A stretch of 17,512 bases of DNA. Origin: Burkholderiales bacterium. GTDB taxonomy: Bacteria; Pseudomonadota; Gammaproteobacteria; Burkholderiales; Burkholderiaceae. The position numbers and the translations under genes are program-made. This document shows positions 9,968 to 16,414 of the stretch, in pieces. The first letter of the stretch is position 1, and each line of letters starts with the position of its first letter. Under the pieces are notes generated by a model, which was not told the DNA's origin, made no database searches, and was given only the letters and a program-made list of their open reading frames with translations. The stretch spans positions 1 to 17,512 of the forward strand of contig CANFNO010000009.1 in NCBI GenBank assembly GCA_947447845.1, written 5' to 3'.

Positions 9968-10600
9968 ATGAACAAGTTGTTAACCGTATCTGCATTGATG
10001 ATGGCTTGCGGTACCTGCATGGCAGAGGACGTGGGCCGCGTGATCTCCAGTACGCCGGTCCTGCAGCAGGTGGGCGTGCCACGCCAGGTTTGCAGCACCG
10101 AGCAAGTGGCGGTGCAGGCACCCAAGTCGGGTGCCGGCGCGGTCATGGGTGCGATTGCTGGTGGTGCCATGGGCAATGCCGTCGGGCGTGGTTCCGGCAA
10201 TGCGGCCGCTACCATGTTGGGCTTGGTGGGCGGTGCCATTCTGGGTGACCGCATCGAGGGCGCACCGGAGACGCAGTTGCAGAACTTGCAGCATTGCACA
10301 AATCAGATTTTTTATGAGAACCGCACCGTGGGCTACAACGTGCAGTATGAGTTTGGCGGAAAGCAATACGCAGTTCAACTGCCGCAAGACCCTGGCCCCA
10401 CCATTCGATTGCAAGTTAGCCCCGTGGGCTCTATGACACAAAGCCCGGTGGCGGCCTCACCTGCCCAAGTTGATTATTCACAAGCTCCTGCGGCCACCGT
10501 GGTGGTGCCGTCACAACCCGTCTATTACGCCCAGCCCTATTACCCACCGGTCAGTATTGGTTTGGGATTCGGTTACTGGGACCACCGCCGTTGGCGCTAA
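9968..10600 (+). CDS. Secreted glycine-zipper 2TM domain protein
   Basis: This is a 210-aa exported envelope protein. The signal peptide MNKLLTVSALMMACGTCMA is probably cleaved before ED (about residue 20); there is no convincing lipobox. A glycine zipper occupies roughly 55-95 (GAGAVMGAIAGGAMGNAVG and LGLVGGAILGDRI), the small-residue helical hairpin seen in the 17-kDa surface-antigen/SlyB-like families that insert in or line the outer membrane. A conserved C-terminal module follows (about 110-150, including GYNVQYEFGGKQYAVQLPQ), then a Pro/Tyr-rich tail ending YYPPVSIGLGFGYWDHRRW. An AAGAGAAG ribosome-binding site sits just before ATG. The gene diverges from the efflux operon and converges on the Spy-like gene with overlapping stop codons. 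The precise function is unknown. A degraded copy of its C-terminus lies at about 16850-17040. Confidence 0.85.
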   Translation: MNKLLTVSALMMACGTCMAEDVGRVISSTPVLQQVGVPRQVCSTEQVAVQAPKSGAGAVMGAIAGGAMGNAVGRGSGNAAATMLGLVGGAILGDRIEGAPETQLQNLQHCTNQIFYENRTVGYNVQYEFGGKQYAVQLPQDPGPTIRLQVSPVGSMTQSPVAASPAQVDYSQAPAATVVVPSQPVYYAQPYYPPVSIGLGFGYWDHRRWR

Positions 10601-11145
10601 CCGGGTCCACCTAGTCCACTGCCCGTGGCGCCGCCACGGCGGCTGCGTTGCGGGGCGTCGCGTTTGTCGGTTCGGGCCTTGCTGTCAGTAGGCACGCAAT
10701 TGGCAGCTGAAACAAATGTTGGTACCGTCGAAAGAAGAAATTGGTTCGCAATTTTCTGCTGATCCGTATTGAGCACGGCATACAGATCCTTGGCAGCTTC
10801 CTCGATTTCTTCCAGCGCTGCAAGCCGGTTTTGAAAGCTGTCGGTCAGGCGCGCGAATTGCCTTGGTGCCGTGTCGGAAGCGTAAGCTGCTGGCGGTTTC
10901 TCCTCATAAAACAGCTTGCTGTAGGCATCTAGCCTAGCTTCGAATTTGTACCAAAATTCGCTTTGCCCCTTGTCCAGTTGCAGGCGGTCCATCAATTTCT
11001 CGCGATTGCCGTCATCGCCCGCAATGGCAGCGCCAAGTGCGGGCTGCACCGAATAGTTTGTGGGGCCTGGCTTGACTATGCTTTGAGCCTGCGCCATGCA
11101 AGCCAGAGGTACTACCAGTAGGGAAGCCGTCAAGATTTTTCGCAC
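10597..11145 (-). CDS. Periplasmic Spy/CpxP-like (LTXXQ-family) protein
   Basis: A 182-aa exported protein starting with GTG; the in-frame TGA four codons upstream leaves no other start. The signal peptide MRKILTASLLVVPLACMAQA is probably cleaved after residue 20. The mature part is mostly helical, with two degenerate LTxxQ-type segments spaced as in Spy/CpxP proteins: LQLDKGQSEFW (about 55-65) and LNTDQQKIANQ (about 125-135). The C-terminus is a basic Gly/Arg/Ser-rich tail. Spy and CpxP are periplasmic chaperone/stress-sensor proteins; a chaperone role here is inferred from family resemblance, which is moderate. Its TAG overlaps the TAA of the converging glycine-zipper gene. A paralogue at 16415-16840 is identical at about 43 of 68 aligned residues by eye, counting from YEEKP. 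Confidence 0.75.
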   Translation of the reverse strand: MRKILTASLLVVPLACMAQAQSIVKPGPTNYSVQPALGAAIAGDDGNREKLMDRLQLDKGQSEFWYKFEARLDAYSKLFYEEKPPAAYASDTAPRQFARLTDSFQNRLAALEEIEEAAKDLYAVLNTDQQKIANQFLLSTVPTFVSAANCVPTDSKARTDKRDAPQRSRRGGATGSGLGGPG

Positions 11146-11221
11146 GATCCGTCTTCATCGAAGTTGTGAGGCCTGCAGGGTATGCGAGGTGTATGAATAG
11201 CGGCCACATTTGGCTGCAAAG

Positions 11222-12577
11222 TTAGGTGAAGTTAAGGCTTGCGTCTGTAGGAATTTGCGACACTTGGCGCGCATCGGCCGCAAAACTGCGTGAGGCCATC
11301 AGTAGTACCAGCCCGGTTACCAATAACATGATGGGCACCATGAACATGGCAAAGTGCAGGCCCAGTCCCTTGAAGGTATCCGTCATGGCCACAGCCCCGG
11401 CGGCGGCCATTTCCTGCTTGGCAAAGTAGTCCGACAGGCCGCCCACCAGCGTGGTGCCTAGGGTGGAACCAATTAGATATTGCGCGGCGAAGTACACCGA
11501 CATGGCGGTGGCCCGTAGTCGCGGCTCCACCACATCCTGTACGGCGGTATAGACGGAAACGTAGTACATGAAGAACAACACCCAGCCACTGCCATACAGC
11601 AGCATGAAGACGCGCAAATCACTGCCGCGGGTTTCGCACAACCCCAGAGCCACCAAGGGGGCTGCTGCCAGCAGACAATAAGCGCCGAGTTTCAGGCGTC
11701 CATTAATGTTGCGCTGGTGTGCCAGGTCGGCCACGTAGGCGCCCAGCGTCATGGCCATTAGGCCGGTCAGGCCCAGCACGGCGGCAGCCATCCAACCGGC
11801 ATCCATGGAGGCCACACCGTAATAGCGCTGCAGCAGAGAATTGAAGAAGGTATTGGTGCCGTAAGACGCCATGTTCACGGTTACGCCGGACAGGCAGATC
11901 CACCACAAGGTTTTGACGGCAAATACCTTCCGAAAGGGCTGCTCCAGTTTCTCCAGCTTGACGGTGTCGGGGGCATCCTGCGCACCCCGTACTGGCTCAC
12001 GGATGAAGAGCAAGAGGCCGCCCACCAGTAGGCCCGCGACCCCAGCCAGCACAAAGGGAAACTGCCAGGAACCGGTCAGTGCCTTGATCTTGGAGATGAC
12101 GATGAAGCTCAGCGAAATGCCAATCGGCAGTCCCAGCATGAACAGGCCCATGGCGCGGCCGCGCCAGGCTTTGGGAAACATATCGCCAATCAAGGAGACT
12201 GCGGCCGGGCCATAGCTGGCCTCACCCAGGCCCACACCCAAGCGTGCCACGTAAAAGCTCAAAAAGTTGGGCGCCACGCCGGACAGCGCGGTGAACACGC
12301 TCCACACCAGCACGCCACCGGCCAGCACGTTTTTGCGTATCCAGCGATCAGCCAAGCGCCCCAGCGGCAGGCCGCCAAGTGCAAACGCCACCGTGAAAGA
12401 AGACACCAGAATGCCCAGCCACAAGTCACTCAGACCATAGGCTTTTCGGATGTCTTCCAGCACCACGGCCGGAATCATGCGGTCCACAAAGTTGAGCAGG
12501 TTGATGACGAACAGTAGGGTCAGAACACGCCAGGCGCCCTTGTAAGTGGCAGAAGGTTTCGGGGATTGAGGGCTCAT
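11222..12577 (-). CDS. MFS transporter, Spinster-like
   Basis: A 451-aa inner-membrane secondary transporter with about 12 hydrophobic segments. TM1 contains INLLNFVDRMIPAVV, the N-x-x-DR pattern of Spinster-like MFS proteins. The loop after TM2 carries motif A (GGLPLGRLADRWIRK, about 68-82), and TM4 contains ARLGVGLGEASYGPAA. The frame runs 47 codons further upstream, but ATG at 12577 overlaps the stop of the ATP-grasp gene as ATGA and gives a normal cytoplasmic N-terminus (MSPQSPKPSATYKGAW). Transporters of this group are usually annotated as sugar, sphingolipid or drug carriers, so the substrate is open. Coupling to a peptide-ligase-like gene suggests export of that enzyme's product, as BacE does for bacilysin made with BacD; this is an inference. 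Confidence 0.9.
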   Translation of the reverse strand: MSPQSPKPSATYKGAWRVLTLLFVINLLNFVDRMIPAVVLEDIRKAYGLSDLWLGILVSSFTVAFALGGLPLGRLADRWIRKNVLAGGVLVWSVFTALSGVAPNFLSFYVARLGVGLGEASYGPAAVSLIGDMFPKAWRGRAMGLFMLGLPIGISLSFIVISKIKALTGSWQFPFVLAGVAGLLVGGLLLFIREPVRGAQDAPDTVKLEKLEQPFRKVFAVKTLWWICLSGVTVNMASYGTNTFFNSLLQRYYGVASMDAGWMAAAVLGLTGLMAMTLGAYVADLAHQRNINGRLKLGAYCLLAAAPLVALGLCETRGSDLRVFMLLYGSGWVLFFMYYVSVYTAVQDVVEPRLRATAMSVYFAAQYLIGSTLGTTLVGGLSDYFAKQEMAAAGAVAMTDTFKGLGLHFAMFMVPIMLLVTGLVLLMASRSFAADARQVSQIPTDASLNFT

Positions 12578-13887
12578 GCGGCTTCTTTCCATGTGTCTTG
12601 TTCTGGCGCGGCTTCGGGTTGCTGTGGCGCAAGCGCGCCCGTTGGCTGCAGCATCACCACCGCTTGTGCCACAAACTGCTCGGCCAGTGCCTCGGCTGCG
12701 GCCCGGGAGTTGGCGCACACCATGACGTAGCCAATGCGGTCGGCGTTTTCAATCGGTGGGCGCACCGCATCACCTGCTTGCTTCATCAGTTCCACGCAAC
12801 GGATGCGCGGGTCGCTGACGATGGGCAGACGCACCTGCTCAAGTACACCGGCGTGTTCCGCAACGATCCAGCGGGTGACGGCAAATACCGGTTGCTCGCG
12901 CGACACCGGTATTTCAGGCGAATGGCCCAAGTGCACATCAATCAGGGCGGAGTGGAAAGACCAATCCAGTGCGTAGTTCACCAGCCTGGCAATCTTGGCA
13001 CCCACCATGCGGCCATTCACCTCGATCAGGCGCGGGCCGTCAGCCGTCAACATCAGTTCGGTGTGAGTCGCACCGCAACTGAAATGCAGGATATCAAGAA
13101 TGCCCAGCACATAGGTCTCTATGGCGTCCCACTGCGGGTGGTCTGTCGCAAAGCAGCTGCCCTGTATGGCGAAGGATGGTGCTTCAAAGAATAGTTTTAC
13201 GTGGATGCCCAGCAGGCGGTGGTGTCCGTCGATGCTTAAGGTATCGCATCCGATCACCGTGCCCTCCAGCAGACGTTCCACTAAGAGGCGGTCATTGGCG
13301 CGCACGCCCAGACCGTAGTCGGCGTGGGAGGGCAGCATATCTTCGAGCGGGCTCCATAGCGGGTCCAGGTCCTCGGGGTAGCGCAACACTGCAATGTTTT
13401 GTGAAGCGTAGCCGTCGGAGGGTTTGACGAGCACAGGCAAACCCAGTTGTGCCACGGCTTGCTTCAACTCAACGTTGGTTCGCGCCAGGGCGAATTCCGG
13501 TTGCGCAATGCCAGCCTGGGCCAATGTGTGGCGCACGCTGTATTTGTCGCGCAACTGCACTGCGTCAGCAGCCTTGATGTGTTTGCATTCCAGCAACTCG
13601 GCCAGGCAGGCGGCTTCTACCAAGCGGATGTCGAGCAGGCACAGCACGGCATCGATGGGCAGGTGTGCATGCACTTTCAGCACCGCCTGCGTGACCGGGT
13701 CAAACGCAAAGTCTGGGACCTCAAGCAGGCGCTGCGCCTGTTGCAGCAGCGCCCATGCGGCATCCTGCTTTTTGTAATGCTGCAGGTCAGAGGTGAGGAA
13801 GGTAAAGCGATCGCCCCGATCGACTGCCGCCTGAACCAAGTCGAAATCATTGCCGCCTGGCAACTCGATAATTAATAGGTGTGCCAT
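12574..13887 (-). CDS. ATP-grasp domain carboxylate-amine ligase
   Basis: A soluble 437-aa enzyme of the ATP-grasp superfamily, which joins a carboxylate to an amine (or similar nucleophile) via an acyl-phosphate. An N-terminal pre-grasp domain (about 1-105) is followed by the ATP-grasp fold: LRDKYSVRHTLAQAGI (about 112-127), the ATP-binding lysine in LVKPSDGYASQN (K155), and the metal/ATP acidic residues in HTELML (E277) and LIEVNGR (E289, N291). The C-terminal lobe continues to about 415, then a short Ala/Pro/Gln tail. This layout fits the BacD-like and carboxylase-like ligases of natural-product pathways rather than D-Ala-D-Ala ligase or purine enzymes. The gene follows the FMN reductase by 18 nt and overlaps the MFS gene by 4 nt. 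Its start has no strong Shine-Dalgarno and sits between two copies of a 10-bp direct repeat. Product and substrates are unknown. Confidence 0.87.
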   Translation of the reverse strand: MAHLLIIELPGGNDFDLVQAAVDRGDRFTFLTSDLQHYKKQDAAWALLQQAQRLLEVPDFAFDPVTQAVLKVHAHLPIDAVLCLLDIRLVEAACLAELLECKHIKAADAVQLRDKYSVRHTLAQAGIAQPEFALARTNVELKQAVAQLGLPVLVKPSDGYASQNIAVLRYPEDLDPLWSPLEDMLPSHADYGLGVRANDRLLVERLLEGTVIGCDTLSIDGHHRLLGIHVKLFFEAPSFAIQGSCFATDHPQWDAIETYVLGILDILHFSCGATHTELMLTADGPRLIEVNGRMVGAKIARLVNYALDWSFHSALIDVHLGHSPEIPVSREQPVFAVTRWIVAEHAGVLEQVRLPIVSDPRIRCVELMKQAGDAVRPPIENADRIGYVMVCANSRAAAEALAEQFVAQAVVMLQPTGALAPQQPEAAPEQDTWKEAA

Positions 13888-13900
13888 GGTATTAATAGGT
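13871..13900. repeat. 10-bp direct repeat flanking the ATP-grasp start codon
   Basis: ATTAATAGGT occurs at 13871-13880 and again at 13891-13900, exactly 20 bp apart, about two helical turns. One copy is in the FMN reductase-ATP-grasp gap; the other encodes residues 3-6 of the ATP-grasp protein. It could be a tandem operator, a translation-control element or a small duplication. Confidence 0.5.
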
Positions 13901-13905
13901 TTTGT

Positions 13906-14505
13906 CTAGGCAGACAGTAATTCGGACTCGGACACCTGTCGGGATTGCGCGGCCCACTGCAACAAGGCAGACACGGCGGTTTCTATCTGACTGTCTTTGG
14001 CGTCATCAAACTGGAAGCCGTCTGCCGTCCATTGGTCTGGCGCGCGTGCAATGCCAATGCTGGGCCCCATCACCATTGCACCCACGTAGCCAAACAGAGC
14101 CCGCAGGTTCTGAATCACCAAGGCACCACCGCTCCATCCAGTGGACGCGCTGCATAAGAGCACGGGCTTGTTAAGGAAAGGGTTGCCAAAGCGGGCGTCG
14201 ATATGCGCCAAGCGAGATACCCAGTCGATGGTGTTCTTGAGTAACGGGGTTGCTTGGCCGTTGTATTCGGGGCAGGCCACGATGATGCCGCTGCATTGGG
14301 AAAAGCGTTGGTGCAGCGCAGTCAGAGTGGCTAAAACGTCAGCATCGGCTTCCAGATCCTGATCAAAAAGGGGCAGGCCCATGCTGCGCGGCTCCAGCAG
14401 GTCCACGGCACATTGCCATTGCAAGATAAAGGCCAAGTGATCCAGCAACCGCGCGTTCCACGACTCTCGCCGCTGGCTACCACTGATCAGCAGCAAAGTA
14501 CTCAT
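13906..14505 (-). CDS. NAD(P)H-dependent FMN reductase (flavodoxin-like fold)
   Basis: A 199-aa cytoplasmic flavoprotein of the NADPH-dependent FMN reductase family (SsuE/ChrR/YieF relatives). The FMN phosphate loop is GSQRRESWNARLL (about 9-21), and the flavin-contact motif PEYNGQATPLLKNTIDW spans about 79-95. STGWSGG (about 121-127) matches the usual S-x-G-x-x-GG near the isoalloxazine site. Such enzymes reduce FMN, quinones, azo compounds or metals with NAD(P)H. Here it is the first gene of a three-gene operon with the ATP-grasp ligase (18 nt downstream) and the MFS transporter, so it may supply reduced flavin or a redox step for the same pathway. The ATG at 14505 has no clear Shine-Dalgarno. 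Confidence 0.88.
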   Translation of the reverse strand: MSTLLLISGSQRRESWNARLLDHLAFILQWQCAVDLLEPRSMGLPLFDQDLEADADVLATLTALHQRFSQCSGIIVACPEYNGQATPLLKNTIDWVSRLAHIDARFGNPFLNKPVLLCSASTGWSGGALVIQNLRALFGYVGAMVMGPSIGIARAPDQWTADGFQFDDAKDSQIETAVSALLQWAAQSRQVSESELLSA

Positions 14506-14536
14506 ATGCGGCGAAATGAAAAGGGGGCGGTATGCG

Positions 14537-14908
14537 TCAGGCGGTGACGTTCAACAGCGAGCCAGACCCGCTCGATGTTTGCACAGGTGCAGGCACAGCA
14601 CTTGCCTGTGTCTGACCGCCATGGTGGTGATGCCCAGCGCGCTTGGCCTGAAAGTCTTGTGCTGCCTTTTGAGCCCCTGCCAAATCGCCAGACTGCAACG
14701 CTTGCGCGATAGATGCAAGGGGGCTGCTGCTATTGACCGTGCCACTGCCCCCGGTGAGGGATTTCAAGGCATTTTGGGCAGAGCCCATGTCGCCTGATTG
14801 CAATGAAGAAAACAGGTCTTTAAAGCTCTGCTGTTTTTGCTGCCAATTGGCAATGCCAACACTTTGCGTTGAACCCGTAGAGGAAGTACTGTTAATGCGC
14901 ATGCCCAT
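14537..14908 (-). CDS. Small LQSGD-repeat protein, His-rich (paralogue of the gene at 15200)
   Basis: A 123-aa polar protein of unknown function. I chose ATG at 14908 because GGAG lies 6 nt upstream, exactly as in the divergent paralogue, and both proteins are then 123 aa; longer frames start with TTG or with ATGs lacking a site. It carries two copies of a helical repeat of about 20 residues, FSSLQSGDMGSAQNALKSL and IAQALQSGDLAGAQKAAQDF, joined by a Ser/Gly linker, then a HHHHGG cluster and a Ser/Pro/Gln tail. No signal peptide or TM segment is seen. Similar short ALQSGDLxxAQ repeat proteins are common as hypotheticals in Burkholderiales as far as I recall. It lies 31 nt upstream of the FMN reductase start on the same strand, so co-transcription with that operon is possible. 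Confidence 0.75.
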   Translation of the reverse strand: MGMRINSTSSTGSTQSVGIANWQQKQQSFKDLFSSLQSGDMGSAQNALKSLTGGSGTVNSSSPLASIAQALQSGDLAGAQKAAQDFQAKRAGHHHHGGQTQASAVPAPVQTSSGSGSLLNVTA

Positions 14909-15002
14909 GGTGAACTCCGATCTGTGCGTAAAAGTTGGAAGTCCCATGCCCATGGGTCCCTGATGTGAAGGAGTCTCCAACAGCCAGCACGATGGTTTGC
15001 CA

Positions 15003-15044
15003 CCATAAGCGGGCCATTTACCATCCTATTTACTTCGCGTTTAC
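15003..15044 (-). promoter_or_regulatory. Three phased GTAAA boxes (CpxR-like) with a possible -10
   Basis: TTTAC occurs at 15017-15021, 15029-15033 and 15040-15044, with gaps of 7 and 6 nt, so all lie on one face of the helix. Read on the minus strand this is GTAAA-N6-GTAAA-N7-GTAAA. E. coli CpxR binds GTAAA pairs separated by about 4-8 nt. A TTATGG at 15008-15003 downstream of the boxes could be a -10 for the leftward gene at 14908. The regulator's identity is an inference; no cpxR-like gene is in the window. Confidence 0.45.
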
Positions 15045-15078
15045 AGCTGCTTCACAAATGGACTCGAAATGGCCAAAC

Positions 15079-15100
15079 TTTACAAAGCTGCCCGTGTAAA
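15079..15100. promoter_or_regulatory. TTTACA-N10-TGTAAA inverted repeat, candidate operator
   Basis: A perfect 6-bp inverted repeat with a 10-nt spacer sits in the divergent intergenic region about 100 nt upstream of the gene at 15200. It uses the same TTTAC/GTAAA word as the three direct boxes 35-60 bp away. A dimeric regulator, or a second response-regulator site, could bind here and control both paralogues. Confidence 0.4.
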
Positions 15101-15199
15101 GAAACTCGCCTTTGTAGCCGTTTCGGCCGATGAATCAGTGGCGACTCATGCCAATCCAAGCCACTTCCGGTCTGGTGCTGTAGCGCTTAGGAGATCAAC

Positions 15200-15571
15200 A
15201 TGGGCTGGAAAGTCAATTCAGGTGGCGCAGGCTCGCAGGTGAGCTCAGCGGCGTGGCAACAACGGCAGCAAAATATTCAGGCCCTATCCAAGGCCTTGCA
15301 ATCCAGTGATCTGGAATCCGCCAAAGCTGCTTTCGCGTCACTCACCAGCAATGCGCCGTCAGGTGCCACAAACAACCCCAATAGTCCACTAGCGCAACTT
15401 GGGAAGGCACTGCAAAGCGGCGATCTAGCAGGAGCCCAAAATGCTTTCTCACAAATGCGGGGCTCTCATCAGCGATCCGCAAACGGCGCAACTGCTTCAA
15501 CCTACTCCGCGCCAGTGCCTGTTCCTTCGCCCACAGACACTGCAGGAAATAACGTGAACGTCTACGTCTGA
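15200..15571 (+). CDS. Small LQSGD-repeat protein (paralogue of the gene at 14537)
   Basis: A 123-aa protein of unknown function, the divergent sister of 14537-14908 and identical in length. It has the same plan: a short polar start (MGWKVNSGG), AWQQRQQ, then two helical repeats, LSKALQSSDLESAKAAFASL and LGKALQSGDLAGAQNAFSQM, then a Ser/Thr/Pro-rich tail ending NNVNVYV. The 11-residue core ALQSGDLAGAQ is identical in the second repeat of both paralogues. The His cluster of the sister is replaced by HQRS. A GGAG site lies 6 nt before ATG. No signal peptide or TM segment is visible. It is followed by 77 nt before the interrupted helix-turn-helix gene. Confidence 0.78.
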   Translation: MGWKVNSGGAGSQVSSAAWQQRQQNIQALSKALQSSDLESAKAAFASLTSNAPSGATNNPNSPLAQLGKALQSGDLAGAQNAFSQMRGSHQRSANGATASTYSAPVPVPSPTDTAGNNVNVYV

Positions 15572-15648
15572 GGCTTCAACGCCAGCGCAGTTGTCAAATT
15601 CAATAGCACACACAACAAAAGATTTGCTGTATCCAACAGGGGTGAACA

Positions 15649-15867
15649 ATGCATTCAAATATTTAGGGACTGCTCACGCAGAGCGAGCTTGCAAAGCGCT
15701 GGGGACGCACTGAAACAGCGATTGGCCTGGCCAGTGCTGTTGGAATAGGTCCGCGCCATCTGAACGTCAATGGCCAAGTCATGTACCCATCGCATAAGGT
15801 TGAGCGATTTGAACGAGCCTGCCTTTTTTACGAACCGGCTGACGTAGCGCTTCAAGAACTGCACTGA
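15649..15867 (+). pseudogene. Small helix-turn-helix protein interrupted by an in-frame amber codon
   Basis: The frame reads MHSNI, then TAG at 15664-15666, then about 66 residues beginning GLLTQSELAKRWGRTETAIG and ending DVALQELH before TGA. LTQSELAKRW followed by a second helix and NGQVMYPSHKVERFERA resembles the small winged HTH of AlpA/excisionase/MerR-like regulators. A good ribosome-binding site (AGGGG, 6 nt before ATG at 15649) marks the authentic start, so the TAG most simply arose from a Leu codon (TTG to TAG). No ATG, GTG or TTG with a ribosome-binding site restarts the frame before the HTH. It is therefore probably non-functional unless the stop is suppressed. The 69-aa frame on the opposite strand here is a shadow. 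Confidence 0.6.
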
Positions 15868-15876
15868 CCTACGGGT

Positions 15877-16194
15877 CTATCGAACAAGGCTCATGATTCT
15901 GGTGCCGGGCGGCACCAGACTCCAGTCCAATAGCGCAACGCATCCATCTTTGCATGCGACCACATAGCGACTTCCATCCGCATGAACCAGTGTGCCCGGC
16001 TCACATTCGTGGTCAACAAGCCAGCATACGGCCCGGCGAACGTAATGCCTCATGCCGTTGACATTCGCCAAGCATTCAAAGTTCCCAAAAGCTCGCAACT
16101 TCAATTCAATCGCTTCAATAGTGCATTTGAAGTCAATCGTTCGGTCCACATTGGAACGTATGTCCCGTCGCCTTGCGGACAGGCGCTCTCCCAC
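15877..16194 (-). CDS. Hypothetical protein, doubtful
   Basis: An open frame of 105 codons with a GTG start and no clear ribosome-binding site. I recognise no family. The C-terminal half is the most protein-like part (RYVVACKDGCVALLDW, then SLVPPGTRI). A competing frame on the same strand, ending near 16101, also looks protein-like at its N-terminus (ARFVAKDIELLWE), so this may be one gene broken by a frameshift in a decaying region. It converges on the interrupted HTH gene with 9 nt between stops. Confidence 0.3.
   Translation of the reverse strand: MGERLSARRRDIRSNVDRTIDFKCTIEAIELKLRAFGNFECLANVNGMRHYVRRAVCWLVDHECEPGTLVHADGSRYVVACKDGCVALLDWSLVPPGTRIMSLVR
15898..15919. other. Perfect 10-bp inverted repeat between converging frames
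   Basis: TCTGGTGCCG and CGGCACCAGA are exact reverse complements separated by GG, giving a GC-rich hairpin of about 9 bp with a 4-nt loop. It lies just past the stop of the HTH frame and inside the last codons of the doubtful opposite frame. There is no T-run on either side. A bidirectional stop signal for the converging frames is possible. Confidence 0.4.
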
Positions 16195-16282
16195 AAAAGT
16201 TCGATGTCTTTTGCCACAAAGCGCGCCAACTGCTGTGTTTCTATTTGTGCTTTTAAACTCAGGCTTTCATGACACTCGGTGG

Positions 16283-16414
16283 TGCTTTGCACAGGATCAG
16301 AACATCAACACTCAGGTAGATCAAAGTACGCTTAAAAAAGTCGCTCCTGACTTTGCCGCTGCAACGCCTTCTATGGCAGTGACCTATTAAAGTGGAGCGA
16401 CAAGGCCGAGGGAC
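16283..16414 (+). pseudogene. 5' remnant of a second Spy/CpxP-like gene
   Basis: In the same frame as the ORF at 16415 there is a coherent upstream part, CFAQDQNINTQVDQSTLKKV and onward to PSMAVTY, which then meets TAA at 16388-16390. CFAQ resembles the end of a signal peptide, but no complete signal peptide with a start is found in this frame; ATG at 16269 followed by LGGA lies in another frame. Between TAA and 16415 a different frame reads LKWSDKAEG (16387-16413), which fits the family better, so two small compensating indels may have occurred rather than one point mutation. I read this as the damaged 5' half of the gene completed at 16415-16840. Confidence 0.5.

Noticed and set aside
15655..15864. 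69-codon minus-strand frame
   Set aside because: Antisense to the HTH frame, which has a ribosome-binding site and a coherent protein sequence despite its amber codon.
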